NCBI GenBank assembly: GCA_022548915.1
Contig: JAKZES010000038.1
Span: 1-53,485, forward strand
From: Verrucomicrobiaceae bacterium E54
GTDB lineage: Bacteria; Verrucomicrobiota; Verrucomicrobiia; Verrucomicrobiales; Akkermansiaceae
DNA: 53,485 bases
Direction of reading: 5' to 3'
Shown: one piece after another, positions 40,905 through 48,925 of the stretch
Position numbering within the stretch: the first letter of the stretch is position 1
Layout: every line of letters begins with the position of its first letter
Made by a program: the position numbers and the translations under genes
The notes under the pieces: generated by a model
What the model saw: only the letters and a program-made list of their open reading frames with translations
What the model was told of the DNA's origin: nothing
Database searches by the model: none

Positions 40905-42167
40905 ATGCGAGCCGAACTCCTCAAGAACCCGGTATTCGCCATGGCGGCGGAGCAGTTTGATCAGGTCGCCGACTTTCTCGAGCTCGACGACGACATCCGG
41001 GAGCGCTGCAAGTGGCCGAAGCGCCTGATCACGGTCACGGTGCCCGTCCGCCACGACGACGGATCGACCCGGGTTTACTTCGGCCACCGGGTCCAGCACC
41101 ACCTCAGCCGCGGGCCGGTGAAGGGCGGGCTGCGCTACCACCCCGATGTCGACCTGGGCGAGGTCGCGGCGCTGGCGATGTGGATGAACTGGAAGTGCGC
41201 GCTGATGGACCTGCCCTTCGGTGGCGGCAAGGGCGGCATCAACTGCGACCCTCGTACTTTGTCGGTCGGCGAGAAGGAGCGCATCACCCGCCGCTTCACC
41301 ATGGAGATGATCCCCTTCATCGGTGAGGAAATCGACGTCATGGCACCGGACATGGGCACCGACGAGCAGACCATGGCGTGGTTCCTCGACACCTACTCGA
41401 CCCATGCCGGCAAGATGGTGCCCGGCATCATCACCGGCAAGCCGATCAACCTCCAGGGCTCCGAGGGCCGCATCCGCGCGACCGGGCATGGGGTCGCCTT
41501 CCTCGCCTCGCGGGCGCTCAACAAGCTGGCCGTTCCGGTCCGGGACGCTTCCGCCGTCGTCCAGGGTTTCGGCAATGTCGGCCTTCACACCGCCCTCACG
41601 CTTTCCTCCTACGGCGTGGAAGTCCGGGGCATCTCGGACGTCACCGGCGCGGTCTGGAACGACAAGGGAATCGACGTGCAGGCGCTCTCGCGACACGCCG
41701 ACACGACGGGTGGTGTCGTCGGCTTCGACGGAGCCGACGCGATCGATCCGGAGGAAATGCTCTGCCAGCCCTGCGACATTCTCGCGCCTGCCGCCTGCGG
41801 CATGGTGATCACCTGCGACAACGCCTCGAAACTGCGGTGCAAGGTGCTCGCCGAGGGCGCCAACGGCCCGACCACGCCCGAGGCCGACGCCATTCTCGCC
41901 GAGCGGGGCGACATTTTCATCATCCCCGACATCCTGGCCAATGCCGGGGGCGTGACGGTGTCCTATTTCGAGTGGGTTCAGAACCTCCAGCGCTATCGCT
42001 GGACCGAGCGGGAGGTCCTCACCCGTCTCGAAACCATGCTCGAGGCCGCCTTCACCCGTGTCCTCCAGTTCGCCGAGCGCCACGGCCTCGGCCAACGGGT
42101 CGCCGCCCAGGCCCTCGCCATCCAGACCGTCGCCGAGGTCAAGAGCCAGCGCGGGATGTTCCCGTGA
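40905..42167 (+). CDS. Glu/Leu/Phe/Val dehydrogenase (glutamate dehydrogenase)
   Basis: Oxidative deamination of glutamate or the reverse. The 420-residue protein has the substrate-binding segment GPVKGGLRYHPDVDLGEVAALAMWM. This is followed by the catalytic-lysine region DLPFGGGKGGINCDP, then MAPDMGTDEQTMAW and GSEGRIRATGHGV. The Rossmann motif is VVQGFGNVGLHTA, and later come EGANGPTTPEAD and IPDILANAGGVTVSYFEWVQN. Length fits the hexameric bacterial enzymes. The ATG at 40905 begins MRAELLKNP; the divergent fusion gene starts 97 bases away. NAD or NADP preference cannot be told. Confidence 0.95.
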   Translation: MRAELLKNPVFAMAAEQFDQVADFLELDDDIRERCKWPKRLITVTVPVRHDDGSTRVYFGHRVQHHLSRGPVKGGLRYHPDVDLGEVAALAMWMNWKCALMDLPFGGGKGGINCDPRTLSVGEKERITRRFTMEMIPFIGEEIDVMAPDMGTDEQTMAWFLDTYSTHAGKMVPGIITGKPINLQGSEGRIRATGHGVAFLASRALNKLAVPVRDASAVVQGFGNVGLHTALTLSSYGVEVRGISDVTGAVWNDKGIDVQALSRHADTTGGVVGFDGADAIDPEEMLCQPCDILAPAACGMVITCDNASKLRCKVLAEGANGPTTPEADAILAERGDIFIIPDILANAGGVTVSYFEWVQNLQRYRWTEREVLTRLETMLEAAFTRVLQFAERHGLGQRVAAQALAIQTVAEVKSQRGMFP

Positions 42168-42223
42168 ACCCGGGTGGGTTGGATTGACAATATTACAGGA
42201 ATACAGGAACCGGTAATGCTCGA

Positions 42224-42376
42224 CACTTTGAGGAGGTTCTGTCGACCCGAGGATTGGCGGGTGCCAAGCCTGGCTTTGTGGATCGGCTCATCCATGCCGG
42301 GGCCCATGCGAAGGGAGCCCATCTGGCCACCTTCGAATCCGCGGGTCGACGACTGAAGGATACCGTGGTCATCTAG
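42224..42376 (+). pseudogene. possible remnant of a VapC/PIN toxin gene
   Basis: A frame reading FVDRLIHAGAHAKGAHLATF then ESAGRRLKDTVVI-stop has the pattern of a PIN-domain C-terminus: D..L...A...GA.LATF...L....V.I. It continues upstream as HFEEVLSTRGLAGAKPG but has no start codon or N-terminal PIN motifs. It lies in the 212-base gap between gdh and the reductase gene; the rest of that gap holds no gene. Confidence 0.35.
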
Positions 42377-42379
42377 GTC

Positions 42380-43351
42380 ATGAAGACACTGCAATTCTCC
42401 CGCTTCGGTTCACCTCGGCAGGAACTCTCCCTCGCGGAGGGTCCGGCTCCCGATTGCCCCGGGGGCTCGGTGCGTCTGCGGATGCTCGCCTCGCCGATCA
42501 ATCCCGCCGACCTCAACCTCATCGAAGGCACTTACGGGGTGAAGCCCGAGCTGCCCGCCACCGGTGGGATCGAGGGCTGTGGCGAGGTGGTCGAAAGCAG
42601 GGCCGATGGCTTCGCTCCGGGCGACCGCTGCATCTTCCTCGCCGGCACCGGCTTGTGGGCGGAAGAGGTCGTGGTCGGGGCCGGCCAGCTCTTCAAGTTG
42701 CCGGAGGGCATCGATCCGGTGCAGGCCGCCATGCTCAAGGTGAATCCCGCGACCGCGTGGCAGATGCTCACCGGATTCGTCGCTCCGGAGGAAGGCGCGT
42801 GGGTCGTCCAGAATTCGGCGAACTCCGGGGTCGGTCGCGCGGTCATCCAGCTCGCCTCACCGCTGGGCCTGCGTACGATCAACCTGGTCCGTCGCGAGTC
42901 GCTCTTCGGGGAACTCACGGACCTCGGAGCCGACCATGTCCTGCTCGACGATGCCGATGCGGTCGATGCCGCCAAGGAACTCTGCGGTGACGCCCGCCCG
43001 GCCCTCGCCCTGAATGCCGTCGGAGGCGACAGCGCCCTGCGCCTCATGAACATCCTCGGCCCCGGGGGGGTGCACGTCACCTACGGTGCCATGGCGAGGA
43101 AGCCGCTGAAGGTTCCGAACGGCCTGCTCATCTTCCAGAACCTGCAGCTCCGTGGGTTCTGGCTGACGCGCTGGATGAAGGACGCGCCCGCGGACGAGGT
43201 CGTCGAGACCTATCAGCGTCTCGCCGCCGAGGTGGCGGCGGGCCGGTTGTCATTGCCGGTCGATTCGACCCACCCCTTGTCCGACTTTGCCCGGGCGCTG
43301 GCGCGCAACGAGGAGGCCGACCGCGAGGGCAAGGTGATCTTCACCCCTTGA
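42380..43351 (+). CDS. medium-chain reductase of the 2-enoyl-thioester reductase (MECR/ETR) type
   Basis: A 323-residue MDR-superfamily oxidoreductase. The N-terminal GroES-like half has SPINPADLNLIEGTYGVKPELP and GGIEGCGEVVES. The Rossmann half has AWVVQNSANSGVGRAVIQLAS, a variant of the ETR signature N-x-A-N-S-x-V-G, and ALNAVGGDSALRLMNILGPGG followed by TYGAMARKP. No zinc-binding cysteine cluster is present, as expected for enoyl reductases. It probably reduces trans-2-enoyl thioesters with NADPH. Five bases separate it from the small membrane gene downstream. Confidence 0.9.
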   Translation: MKTLQFSRFGSPRQELSLAEGPAPDCPGGSVRLRMLASPINPADLNLIEGTYGVKPELPATGGIEGCGEVVESRADGFAPGDRCIFLAGTGLWAEEVVVGAGQLFKLPEGIDPVQAAMLKVNPATAWQMLTGFVAPEEGAWVVQNSANSGVGRAVIQLASPLGLRTINLVRRESLFGELTDLGADHVLLDDADAVDAAKELCGDARPALALNAVGGDSALRLMNILGPGGVHVTYGAMARKPLKVPNGLLIFQNLQLRGFWLTRWMKDAPADEVVETYQRLAAEVAAGRLSLPVDSTHPLSDFARALARNEEADREGKVIFTP

Positions 43352-43355
43352 GGCG

Positions 43356-43598
43356 ATGGAATGCCGCACCACCCCGTGGCGGATCGGGCTGCTGCTGGCA
43401 GTGGTCCTGGCTTACGCCGGGGTCGGTGGTTTCGTCCCGCCGCCACGACCGGAACTCTTCGGCTGGTCGCTCCGGGTCGTCCTGCTCGGGGCGGGGGCCT
43501 TTGCCCTGACCATGATCCGGTTGCCGCAGGCGAGCTGGTTCGTCAAGCTGTGCGGCCTGGCCGCGGTGGTGATGGCCTTTGTCCTGCACGGACGCTGA
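43356..43598 (+). CDS. small membrane protein
   Basis: An 80-residue protein with two or three hydrophobic segments (residues 9-27, 38-53 and 62-77) and short basic ends. No family recognised. The ATG lies five bases after the reductase stop, so co-transcription is likely. It is too short and bland for a functional guess. Confidence 0.6.
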   Translation: MECRTTPWRIGLLLAVVLAYAGVGGFVPPPRPELFGWSLRVVLLGAGAFALTMIRLPQASWFVKLCGLAAVVMAFVLHGR

Positions 43599-43641
43599 GA
43601 GAGGCTTGCCTCGCGGCGGTCACGGCGGCATACCGGGTATC

Positions 43642-44355
43642 ATGAACGACCCGAACCTGGTCCTGGGCCCCCTTTCCCGCGCCCGCTTCCTGCTCGTCTC
43701 GCTGTTGATCCTGATCGTTCTGAATGTCGGCAACGCCCTTTCGCTGGTGGCGCTCTACCGTCACCAGGCCGAGTTCGGGCTGGGGGTGGTGCCGCTGTTC
43801 GGCTTCGACCGGGAGGCGAACTTTCCGACCTTCTTCAATGGTGCCCTGCTGTTCGGCGCGGCGATTCTTGCCGTGGGCATTGGGCGGGCGCGGGGCGCGG
43901 CGAAGCTTTCCCACCCGCGCTCGTGGCTCGGCGTCGGGGCCATCCTCGGCTTCCTGGCGCTCGACGAACTCTGCAGCATTCACGATACCCTCGATATCCT
44001 GATCGACGGGCAGGTGGACCTGTCCGGGCCGGTCAACTGGCCCTGGGTCATCCCCTACGCGCTGCTGGCCGTCGGCGTGGGGGTCGTCTACCTCCGCTTT
44101 TTCTTCAGCCTGCCCCGCCCGACCCAGATCGGTTTCGGGCTGGCGGCCGTGCTCTACGTGTTCGGAGCGATCGGGATGGAAATGATCGCCGCCGCCCACG
44201 TCGAAAAGGTCGGCGGGGAAGACATGACCTACGGCCTGTTCTTCACCATCGAGGAGAACCTCGAGATCCTCGCCTGCATTCTCGCGGTCGACACCCTGAT
44301 GGCCTTCGCCCGCGGGCATCATCGTGGGCTGACGATCGGCGTGCGGCTCCGCTGA
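43642..44355 (+). CDS. multi-pass membrane protein of unknown function
   Basis: A 237-residue protein with about six hydrophobic segments (near residues 15-35, 62-80, 95-106, 130-152, 160-180 and 208-224). A polar, acidic motif LALDELCSIHDTLD between spans 3 and 4, and TIEENLEIL between spans 5 and 6, could form a buried polar site. The family is not recognised; a di-metal or transport role is speculation. It is convergent with the PH-domain gene, nine bases apart. Confidence 0.72.
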   Translation: MNDPNLVLGPLSRARFLLVSLLILIVLNVGNALSLVALYRHQAEFGLGVVPLFGFDREANFPTFFNGALLFGAAILAVGIGRARGAAKLSHPRSWLGVGAILGFLALDELCSIHDTLDILIDGQVDLSGPVNWPWVIPYALLAVGVGVVYLRFFFSLPRPTQIGFGLAAVLYVFGAIGMEMIAAAHVEKVGGEDMTYGLFFTIEENLEILACILAVDTLMAFARGHHRGLTIGVRLR

Positions 44356-44364
44356 GCCCCTTCC

Positions 44365-44865
44365 TCAACCCAGCAGGTCGTCGCCCTCGAGGTCGCCGCC
44401 TTCCTCGAAGTCGACCTCGCGCACCCGTTTGCGGTCGCGCCAGTACTCGACCTGCTTGCGCAGTTTCTCCCGCACCTCCATCGCATTGGCGATCGCCTCG
44501 ATGGCGACCTTCGGGTGCGATCGATCGGAGGTGTCGAGCGTGAGGATCGCCAGCCCGAAGATCCGGAGCCAGAACGGGCGTTCCATGGTGGTGTCCTTGA
44601 CCCGGTAGAGTTCGATCTCGTCGATCTTCTGGTTGAGCACGCCCTCGTAGAGGCGGAGCCGCTCGTTGGTCAGTTCGTAGACCCGGCAGCGGACGACGAG
44701 GAAGTTCCAGAGCATCCACAGCAGGGGCAGGGGCAGGGCGAACCAGAGCGGGGTGATGAACATGCCGCCAATGGCGACACCGATGGCCACGACCAGCGCG
44801 ATGGCATGCTTCCCGACATTCAGCAGCTGCGACGGGCTGCCCTTCCAAAGCACTTCCTCACTCAT
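44365..44865 (-). CDS. bacterial PH (DUF304, bPH2-type) membrane protein
   Basis: A 166-residue protein with two hydrophobic segments (about residues 20-36 and 39-57), followed by a YdbT/YdbS-type bacterial PH domain: YELTNERLRLYEGVLNQKIDEIELYRVKD, then LAILTLDTSDRSHPKV. It ends in a charged acidic tail. Such proteins sit in the inner membrane with unknown ligands. An in-frame ATG at 44880 is an alternative start. It is divergent from aroK. Confidence 0.85.
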   Translation of the reverse strand: MSEEVLWKGSPSQLLNVGKHAIALVVAIGVAIGGMFITPLWFALPLPLLWMLWNFLVVRCRVYELTNERLRLYEGVLNQKIDEIELYRVKDTTMERPFWLRIFGLAILTLDTSDRSHPKVAIEAIANAMEVREKLRKQVEYWRDRKRVREVDFEEGGDLEGDDLLG

Positions 44866-44970
44866 ACAGGTGCCATTCATCCACGAATCCCGACCAACTA
44901 CCAGTGGAGAAACCAAGGGATCTTGGAACGGTGGCTTTCCGCCCGTCCCACGCCGGGGTAGTCTCTTCCC

Positions 44971-45513
44971 ATGAGCAAGGACCTTCCCAAGAACATCGTC
45001 CTGGTCGGCTTCATGGGCTGCGGGAAGTCGACCATCGCCCGGAAGCTCGGCACCCTGCTGGGCTATCCGGTCGTGGACGTGGACGCCGAGATCGAAACCA
45101 AGGCCGGGATGCCCATCGCCCGGATCTTCGAAACCCGCGGCGAGGATTTCTTCCGCCATCTCGAGGCCGCCGTCCTCCAGGAAATCGGCGCCCGGCCGGG
45201 GCGCTTCATCATCGCCACCGGCGGCGGCGTGATCGGGCGCAGGCGCAACCGCCAGCTGGTCCGGCAGCTCGGCTACGTCGTCTGGCTGCAGGTCTCGCGC
45301 GACACCATCATCGAGCGCACCCGCCGCAGCCGCGACCGGCCCCTGCTCGAAACCGACGACCCCGTCGCCAGGATCGACGCCCTGCTCGCCGAGCGCGAGC
45401 CGCTCTACCGCGAGGTCGCCGACCTCGAGCTCGATACCACCGGGCTCGACGCCGGGGAAATCGCCTGCGGCATCCTCGAAAGCGCCCGCTACCACTTCAC
45501 CAGTGGGATGTGA
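44971..45513 (+). CDS. aroK: shikimate kinase
   Basis: Phosphorylates shikimate in the aromatic amino acid pathway. The 180-residue protein has Walker A GFMGCGKSTIARKL, the shikimate-binding D-x-D region VVDVDAEIETKAG, and the FRHLEAAVL segment. GGGV lies in IIATGGGVIGRRRN, and the lid RSRDRPLLETDDP contains the conserved R-P-L-L. Length is typical. The queG gene follows in the same direction 72 bases later. Confidence 0.96.
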   Translation: MSKDLPKNIVLVGFMGCGKSTIARKLGTLLGYPVVDVDAEIETKAGMPIARIFETRGEDFFRHLEAAVLQEIGARPGRFIIATGGGVIGRRRNRQLVRQLGYVVWLQVSRDTIIERTRRSRDRPLLETDDPVARIDALLAEREPLYREVADLELDTTGLDAGEIACGILESARYHFTSGM

Positions 45514-45585
45514 ATGGGGAGAGCGGCTTTGCAAGCCGCTGGATCTGGCCAAGACAACCGCTGCATTCCCTCCAACAAGTCTCCC

Positions 45586-46632
45586 GTGCCCACGCCCGCC
45601 GAACGCATCAAGACCGCTGCCCGGGAAGCCGGCTTCGACGACTGCCGCATCGCCGCCGCAGGCCGGGCGACCCACGCCGATGCCTTCATGGAGTGGCTCG
45701 ACGACGGCCGCCACGGCGAGATGAAGTGGATGGAAAAGACCCCGGAGCGCCGCTGCGATCCCCGCGAGGTGCTGCCCGGCTGCCGTTCGGTCGTCACCCT
45801 CGCGCTCAACTACTATCCCGGCCGTAGCCCGGACACCAGCTGGCGCATCGCCCGCTATGCCTGGAACGACGACTACCACGACCTGATTGAGAGGAAGCTC
45901 AGGCAGCTCGACCGCGTGATGACCGATCTCGGAGGCACCCAGCGCTACTACGTCGATCACGGCCCGGTGCTCGAGCGCGACTTCGCCACCGATGCCGGGC
46001 TCGGCTGGAGCGGCAAGTCGACCGTCCAGATCCACCGCCACCTCGGCACCTGGTTCTTCCTCGCCGAGCTGCTCACCACCCTCGACCTGCCGGCGGATCC
46101 ACCCTTCGGCGACCACTGCGGCAAGTGCACCCGCTGCATCGATGCCTGCCCGACCGATGCCATCACCGCGCCGCACCGGCTCGACGCCCGCCGCTGCATT
46201 TCCTACCTCACCATCGAGAACCCCGGCCCCATCCCCGAGGAGTTCCGCGAGGCCATCGGCGACCGCCTCTACGGCTGCGACGAGTGCCTCGACGTCTGCC
46301 CGTGGAACCGCTTTGCGAAGGAATCGCGTGAGGCCCGCTTCCACGCCCGCGAGGAGGTCTTTTCAATGAAGGCCCGCGACTTCCTCGCCCTCACCGACGA
46401 GGAGTTCCGCGCTCTCTTCCGCAAGAGCCCGATCAAGCGCATCAAGCGCGCGCGCTTCCTGCGCAACGTCTGCGTGGTCCTCGGCAACACCGGCACCGCG
46501 GAGGATCTTCCCGCATTGGAGCGAGCGGCGCGGGATGTCGACCCGCTCGTGTCCGAGCACGCCGGGTGGGCGATTCGACAGATCGAGGCGCGGACTTCAG
46601 TCCGCCCGAGTGGTCCGGAAGAAGCGGATTGA
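45586..46632 (+). CDS. queG: epoxyqueuosine reductase
   Basis: Cobalamin- and 4Fe-4S-dependent reduction of epoxyqueuosine to queuosine in tRNA, the step after QueA. The 348-residue protein has the DUF1730 N-terminal part with RYYVDHGPVLERDFATDAGLGW and GKSTVQIHRHLGTWFFLAELLT. Two ferredoxin-like clusters follow, C-G-K-C-T-R-C-I-D-A-C-P and C-D-E-C-L-D-V-C-P-W. The GTG at 45586 is chosen because family similarity begins there (TPAERIKTAAREAGFDDCRIA); an upstream ATG at 45514 would add 24 unlikely residues that cross a small hairpin. The last ~15 residues (ARTSVRPSGPEEAD) are encoded by a dispersed 60-bp repeat that also supplies the stop codon. Confidence 0.95.
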   Translation: MPTPAERIKTAAREAGFDDCRIAAAGRATHADAFMEWLDDGRHGEMKWMEKTPERRCDPREVLPGCRSVVTLALNYYPGRSPDTSWRIARYAWNDDYHDLIERKLRQLDRVMTDLGGTQRYYVDHGPVLERDFATDAGLGWSGKSTVQIHRHLGTWFFLAELLTTLDLPADPPFGDHCGKCTRCIDACPTDAITAPHRLDARRCISYLTIENPGPIPEEFREAIGDRLYGCDECLDVCPWNRFAKESREARFHAREEVFSMKARDFLALTDEEFRALFRKSPIKRIKRARFLRNVCVVLGNTGTAEDLPALERAARDVDPLVSEHAGWAIRQIEARTSVRPSGPEEAD

Positions 46633-46644
46633 AGTCCGCGCTCC
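46585..46644. repeat. 60-bp dispersed hairpin repeat, copy 1
   Basis: Left arm has GCGCGGACTTCAGTCCGC, itself a small dyad; right arm is GAAGCGGATTGAAGTCCGCG followed by CTCC. The arms can pair. The element forms the last codons and the stop of queG. A second 60-bp copy is at 48401-48460. Confidence 0.9.
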
Positions 46645-46662
46645 AGCGCCGCACCACGCCGG

Positions 46663-47538
46663 CTATCGCTCCGCCTCGCGTTTCAGCTCGCGCAGCACCT
46701 GCCCTGCCAGCGGGCCGATCTTTCCGCGCCACAGCGCGGCGATCGCCAGACTCGGGAAACCTTTCGGCTGGTATGTTCGCACGCCCTCCGGGAATGCCAC
46801 ACCCGGCGCCTGCACCCCGACCCCCACACCGAAGCCGCTCGCGACGTAAGCCAGGATCAGGTCCAGCGCCCCGATCTCGATCCGCGCCGGCCAGTGCCAG
46901 CCGTGCCGCTCCATTTCTTTTGCGAAGAGCCGCGCGATGGCCTGGTCCGAAGGCGGACGAATCAAGGGGTGCTTTTCTAACAGAGTAGAAATGCCTCCGC
47001 GCGGCACCGGGCATCGGGGAGGCAGGAACAGGACCAAAGGCAGCTTCAACAGCACCTCGCAATGCGTGCCGGAGGGCGGTTTGCCGTCGAGCTCGGTGAC
47101 CGCCAGATCGATTTCCTCCCTCTCGAGCAGTCGCATCGCGTTGGCTTGGTCGGTATGCTGGAGGGTCAGCTCCAGTTCGGGGCACGACGCACGTACCGAC
47201 TCCAGCACACTCGGCAGGTGCTCGCGGATCACCGTGGCCGGTGCGGCGAGGCGCAGGTGCTTCGCGGCCGTGCCGGAGACCCGCTCCGCCACCGCCGCCA
47301 AACCGCCGAAGAAGGGGGCACAGAACTCGTAGAGCTCGCGCCCGGCGGGGGTCAGCTGAAACGGCCGCCGTTGGAACAGCCGCACTCCCAGGTCCTTTTC
47401 CAGTTGCGAAATTTGGCCGCTCACGGCCGGTTGCTGGATGCCGTAAGGCATCGCCCGCACCGCCGCGGAAATGCCACCAGACCGGGCGACGTGGTAGAAC
47501 AACTCGAGATGATGCAGATTCGGCAGCGGCTGCGGCAT
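46663..47538 (-). CDS. LysR-family transcription regulator
   Basis: A 291-residue regulator. The N-terminal winged helix covers residues 6-65 (LHHLELFYHVARSGGISAAVRAM, then QQPAVSGQISQLEKDLGVRLFQRRPFQLTPAG), and the rest is a periplasmic-binding-like effector domain. The sequence MPYGIQQPAVSGQISQLE is a variant seen in a Verrucomicrobiota subgroup. It is divergent from the sterol-desaturase-family gene. An ATC-N9-GAT site lies between them, the consensus form for several LysR proteins, so the desaturase is its likely target and it probably represses itself. Confidence 0.93.
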   Translation of the reverse strand: MPQPLPNLHHLELFYHVARSGGISAAVRAMPYGIQQPAVSGQISQLEKDLGVRLFQRRPFQLTPAGRELYEFCAPFFGGLAAVAERVSGTAAKHLRLAAPATVIREHLPSVLESVRASCPELELTLQHTDQANAMRLLEREEIDLAVTELDGKPPSGTHCEVLLKLPLVLFLPPRCPVPRGGISTLLEKHPLIRPPSDQAIARLFAKEMERHGWHWPARIEIGALDLILAYVASGFGVGVGVQAPGVAFPEGVRTYQPKGFPSLAIAALWRGKIGPLAGQVLRELKREAER

Positions 47539-47549
47539 GGATGTTGAGT

Positions 47550-47564
47550 ATCGATTTTATTGAT
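47550..47564. promoter_or_regulatory. ATC-N9-GAT LysR-type binding site
   Basis: ATC-GATTTTATT-GAT, an imperfect dyad (ATCGAT/ATTGAT) in a markedly AT-rich stretch 12 bases from the LysR start codon and 58 bases from the chosen desaturase start. The form matches the general LysR-type T-N11-A/ATC-N9-GAT consensus. Confidence 0.6.
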
Positions 47565-47621
47565 GTTGTTGCAAATTCATTCGACTCACGGGTCCGCCGG
47601 GATCGGTGGCAGCGTGCCCGC

Positions 47622-48470
47622 ATGCTCTGGATCCTGATCGCCGTGGCGGCCCTGATGTTCGTGATCGAACGTCTGTGGCCCGGGCAGCAGCTGCCGACGG
47701 TGCGTTGGTGGTGGCTGCGGATCCTTTTGGTCAACGTGGCGCAGCTCGGCATCGTGATCGCCGCCGGCCTGACCTGGGACCGCTGGTTGTCGTCGGTCTC
47801 GCTGTTCCGCCTTAGCAACCATCTCGACCCGTGGCTGGCCGGAGCCGTCGCCTACTTCATTTCAACTTTAATCTACTACTTCTGGCACCGGCTGCGGCAT
47901 GAATCGACCTTCTTCTGGCGGCTCTGTCACCAGATCCACCACTCGCCGCGCCGCATCGAGGTGCTGGCCAGTTTCTACAAGCACCCGGTCGAGATCCTGA
48001 TCAACTCGGTGCTGTCGGCGGCGATCGTCTACACCCTGCTCGGGCTCACCGTGGAAGCGGCGGCGATCTACACCGCGTTCACCGCCGTGGCGGAGTATTT
48101 CTACCACTGGAACCTGCGCACCCCGCGCTGGGTGGGCTGGCTGATCCAGCGCCCGGAAAGCCACCGCGTGCACCACCAGTTCAAGCACCACAGCCAGAAC
48201 TACGCCGACCTGCCGCTGTGGGACTGGCTCTTCGGCACGCTCAGGAACCCGAAGAAGTCGCCGCGCCGCTGCGGCTTCACGCCGAAGCGCGAGCAGCGCT
48301 TCGGCGAAATGCTCGCCTTCCGCGACGTCCACCGGCAGCCGCCGCTGCCGCTGACCTGCTTCGGCTGCCGCAAGCGCTGGGCGTGCTTCGCGAGTGGATC
48401 GGAGCGCGGACTTCAGTCCGCTGAACGGATACAGAAGAAGCGGACGGAAGTCCGCGCTCCATCATCCTGA
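47622..48470 (+). CDS. sterol desaturase / fatty acid hydroxylase superfamily protein
   Basis: A di-iron membrane oxygenase of ~282 residues with four hydrophobic segments. The eight-histidine signature is complete: H-x3-H in WHRLRHE, H-x2-H-H in LCHQIHHSPRRIE, and H-x2-H-H in SHRVHHQFKHHSQNYADLPLW. Likely roles are hydroxylation or desaturation of a lipid, carotenoid or hopanoid. The ATG at 47622 is chosen because it leaves the regulator site outside the gene; an ATG at 47541 would add 27 residues. The last ~20 residues (GSERGLQSAERIQKKRTEVR then APSS) come from a dispersed repeat. Confidence 0.92.
   Translation: MLWILIAVAALMFVIERLWPGQQLPTVRWWWLRILLVNVAQLGIVIAAGLTWDRWLSSVSLFRLSNHLDPWLAGAVAYFISTLIYYFWHRLRHESTFFWRLCHQIHHSPRRIEVLASFYKHPVEILINSVLSAAIVYTLLGLTVEAAAIYTAFTAVAEYFYHWNLRTPRWVGWLIQRPESHRVHHQFKHHSQNYADLPLWDWLFGTLRNPKKSPRRCGFTPKREQRFGEMLAFRDVHRQPPLPLTCFGCRKRWACFASGSERGLQSAERIQKKRTEVRAPSS
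48401..48460. repeat. 60-bp dispersed hairpin repeat, copy 2
   Basis: GGAGCGCGGACTTCAGTCCG then, 16 bases on, GAAGCGGACGGAAGTCCGCG followed by CTCC. Same length and arms as copy 1 (46585-46644). It lies within the 3' end of the desaturase gene, whose stop follows eight bases after the element. Confidence 0.9.
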
Positions 48471-48472
48471 CC

Positions 48473-48925
48473 ATGAAACTCCGCAACCTCCTCGCCCTCG
48501 TCGTCCTCTGCCTCGGAATGCTGCAGATGGCCGGCTACCTGTGCGGCTCGAAGGTCCTGCGCGGGATCGGCGTCGCCACCGGCATCGCGCCCTACCCCAA
48601 GGTCTTCTGCGAGGTCGACGGCTACGAGGCCTTTGCCGCAAGCTTCCGGCTCGAAGGCCGGCGGGCCGATGGCTCACCGTGGCACTGCGACATCGATCCG
48701 GAGCGCTACGCCCGCCTCGCCGGTCCCTACAACCGTCGCAACGTCCATGGCGCCGCTCTCGCTTTCGCGCCGCGGCTGCCCGCCGGGCTGCGCGATCACC
48801 TGCTGGCCGACGCCCTCCATCCTGACTCCGTTCTCCGACGCGAACTGGACATCCCCGCCGATGTGGCCGATGTCCGGGTGAGGATCACCGATCGCGACGG
48901 CGAAACCCAGTGGATCTACCCATGA
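48473..48925 (+). CDS. small exported or membrane-anchored protein
   Basis: A 150-residue protein with one N-terminal hydrophobic segment (about residues 5-24) and a soluble rest containing WHCDIDPERYARLAGPYNRR, probably facing the periplasm. No family recognised. It overlaps the HTTM-DCC gene by four bases (ATGA), so it is probably a dedicated partner of that protein. Confidence 0.72.
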   Translation: MKLRNLLALVVLCLGMLQMAGYLCGSKVLRGIGVATGIAPYPKVFCEVDGYEAFAASFRLEGRRADGSPWHCDIDPERYARLAGPYNRRNVHGAALAFAPRLPAGLRDHLLADALHPDSVLRRELDIPADVADVRVRITDRDGETQWIYP

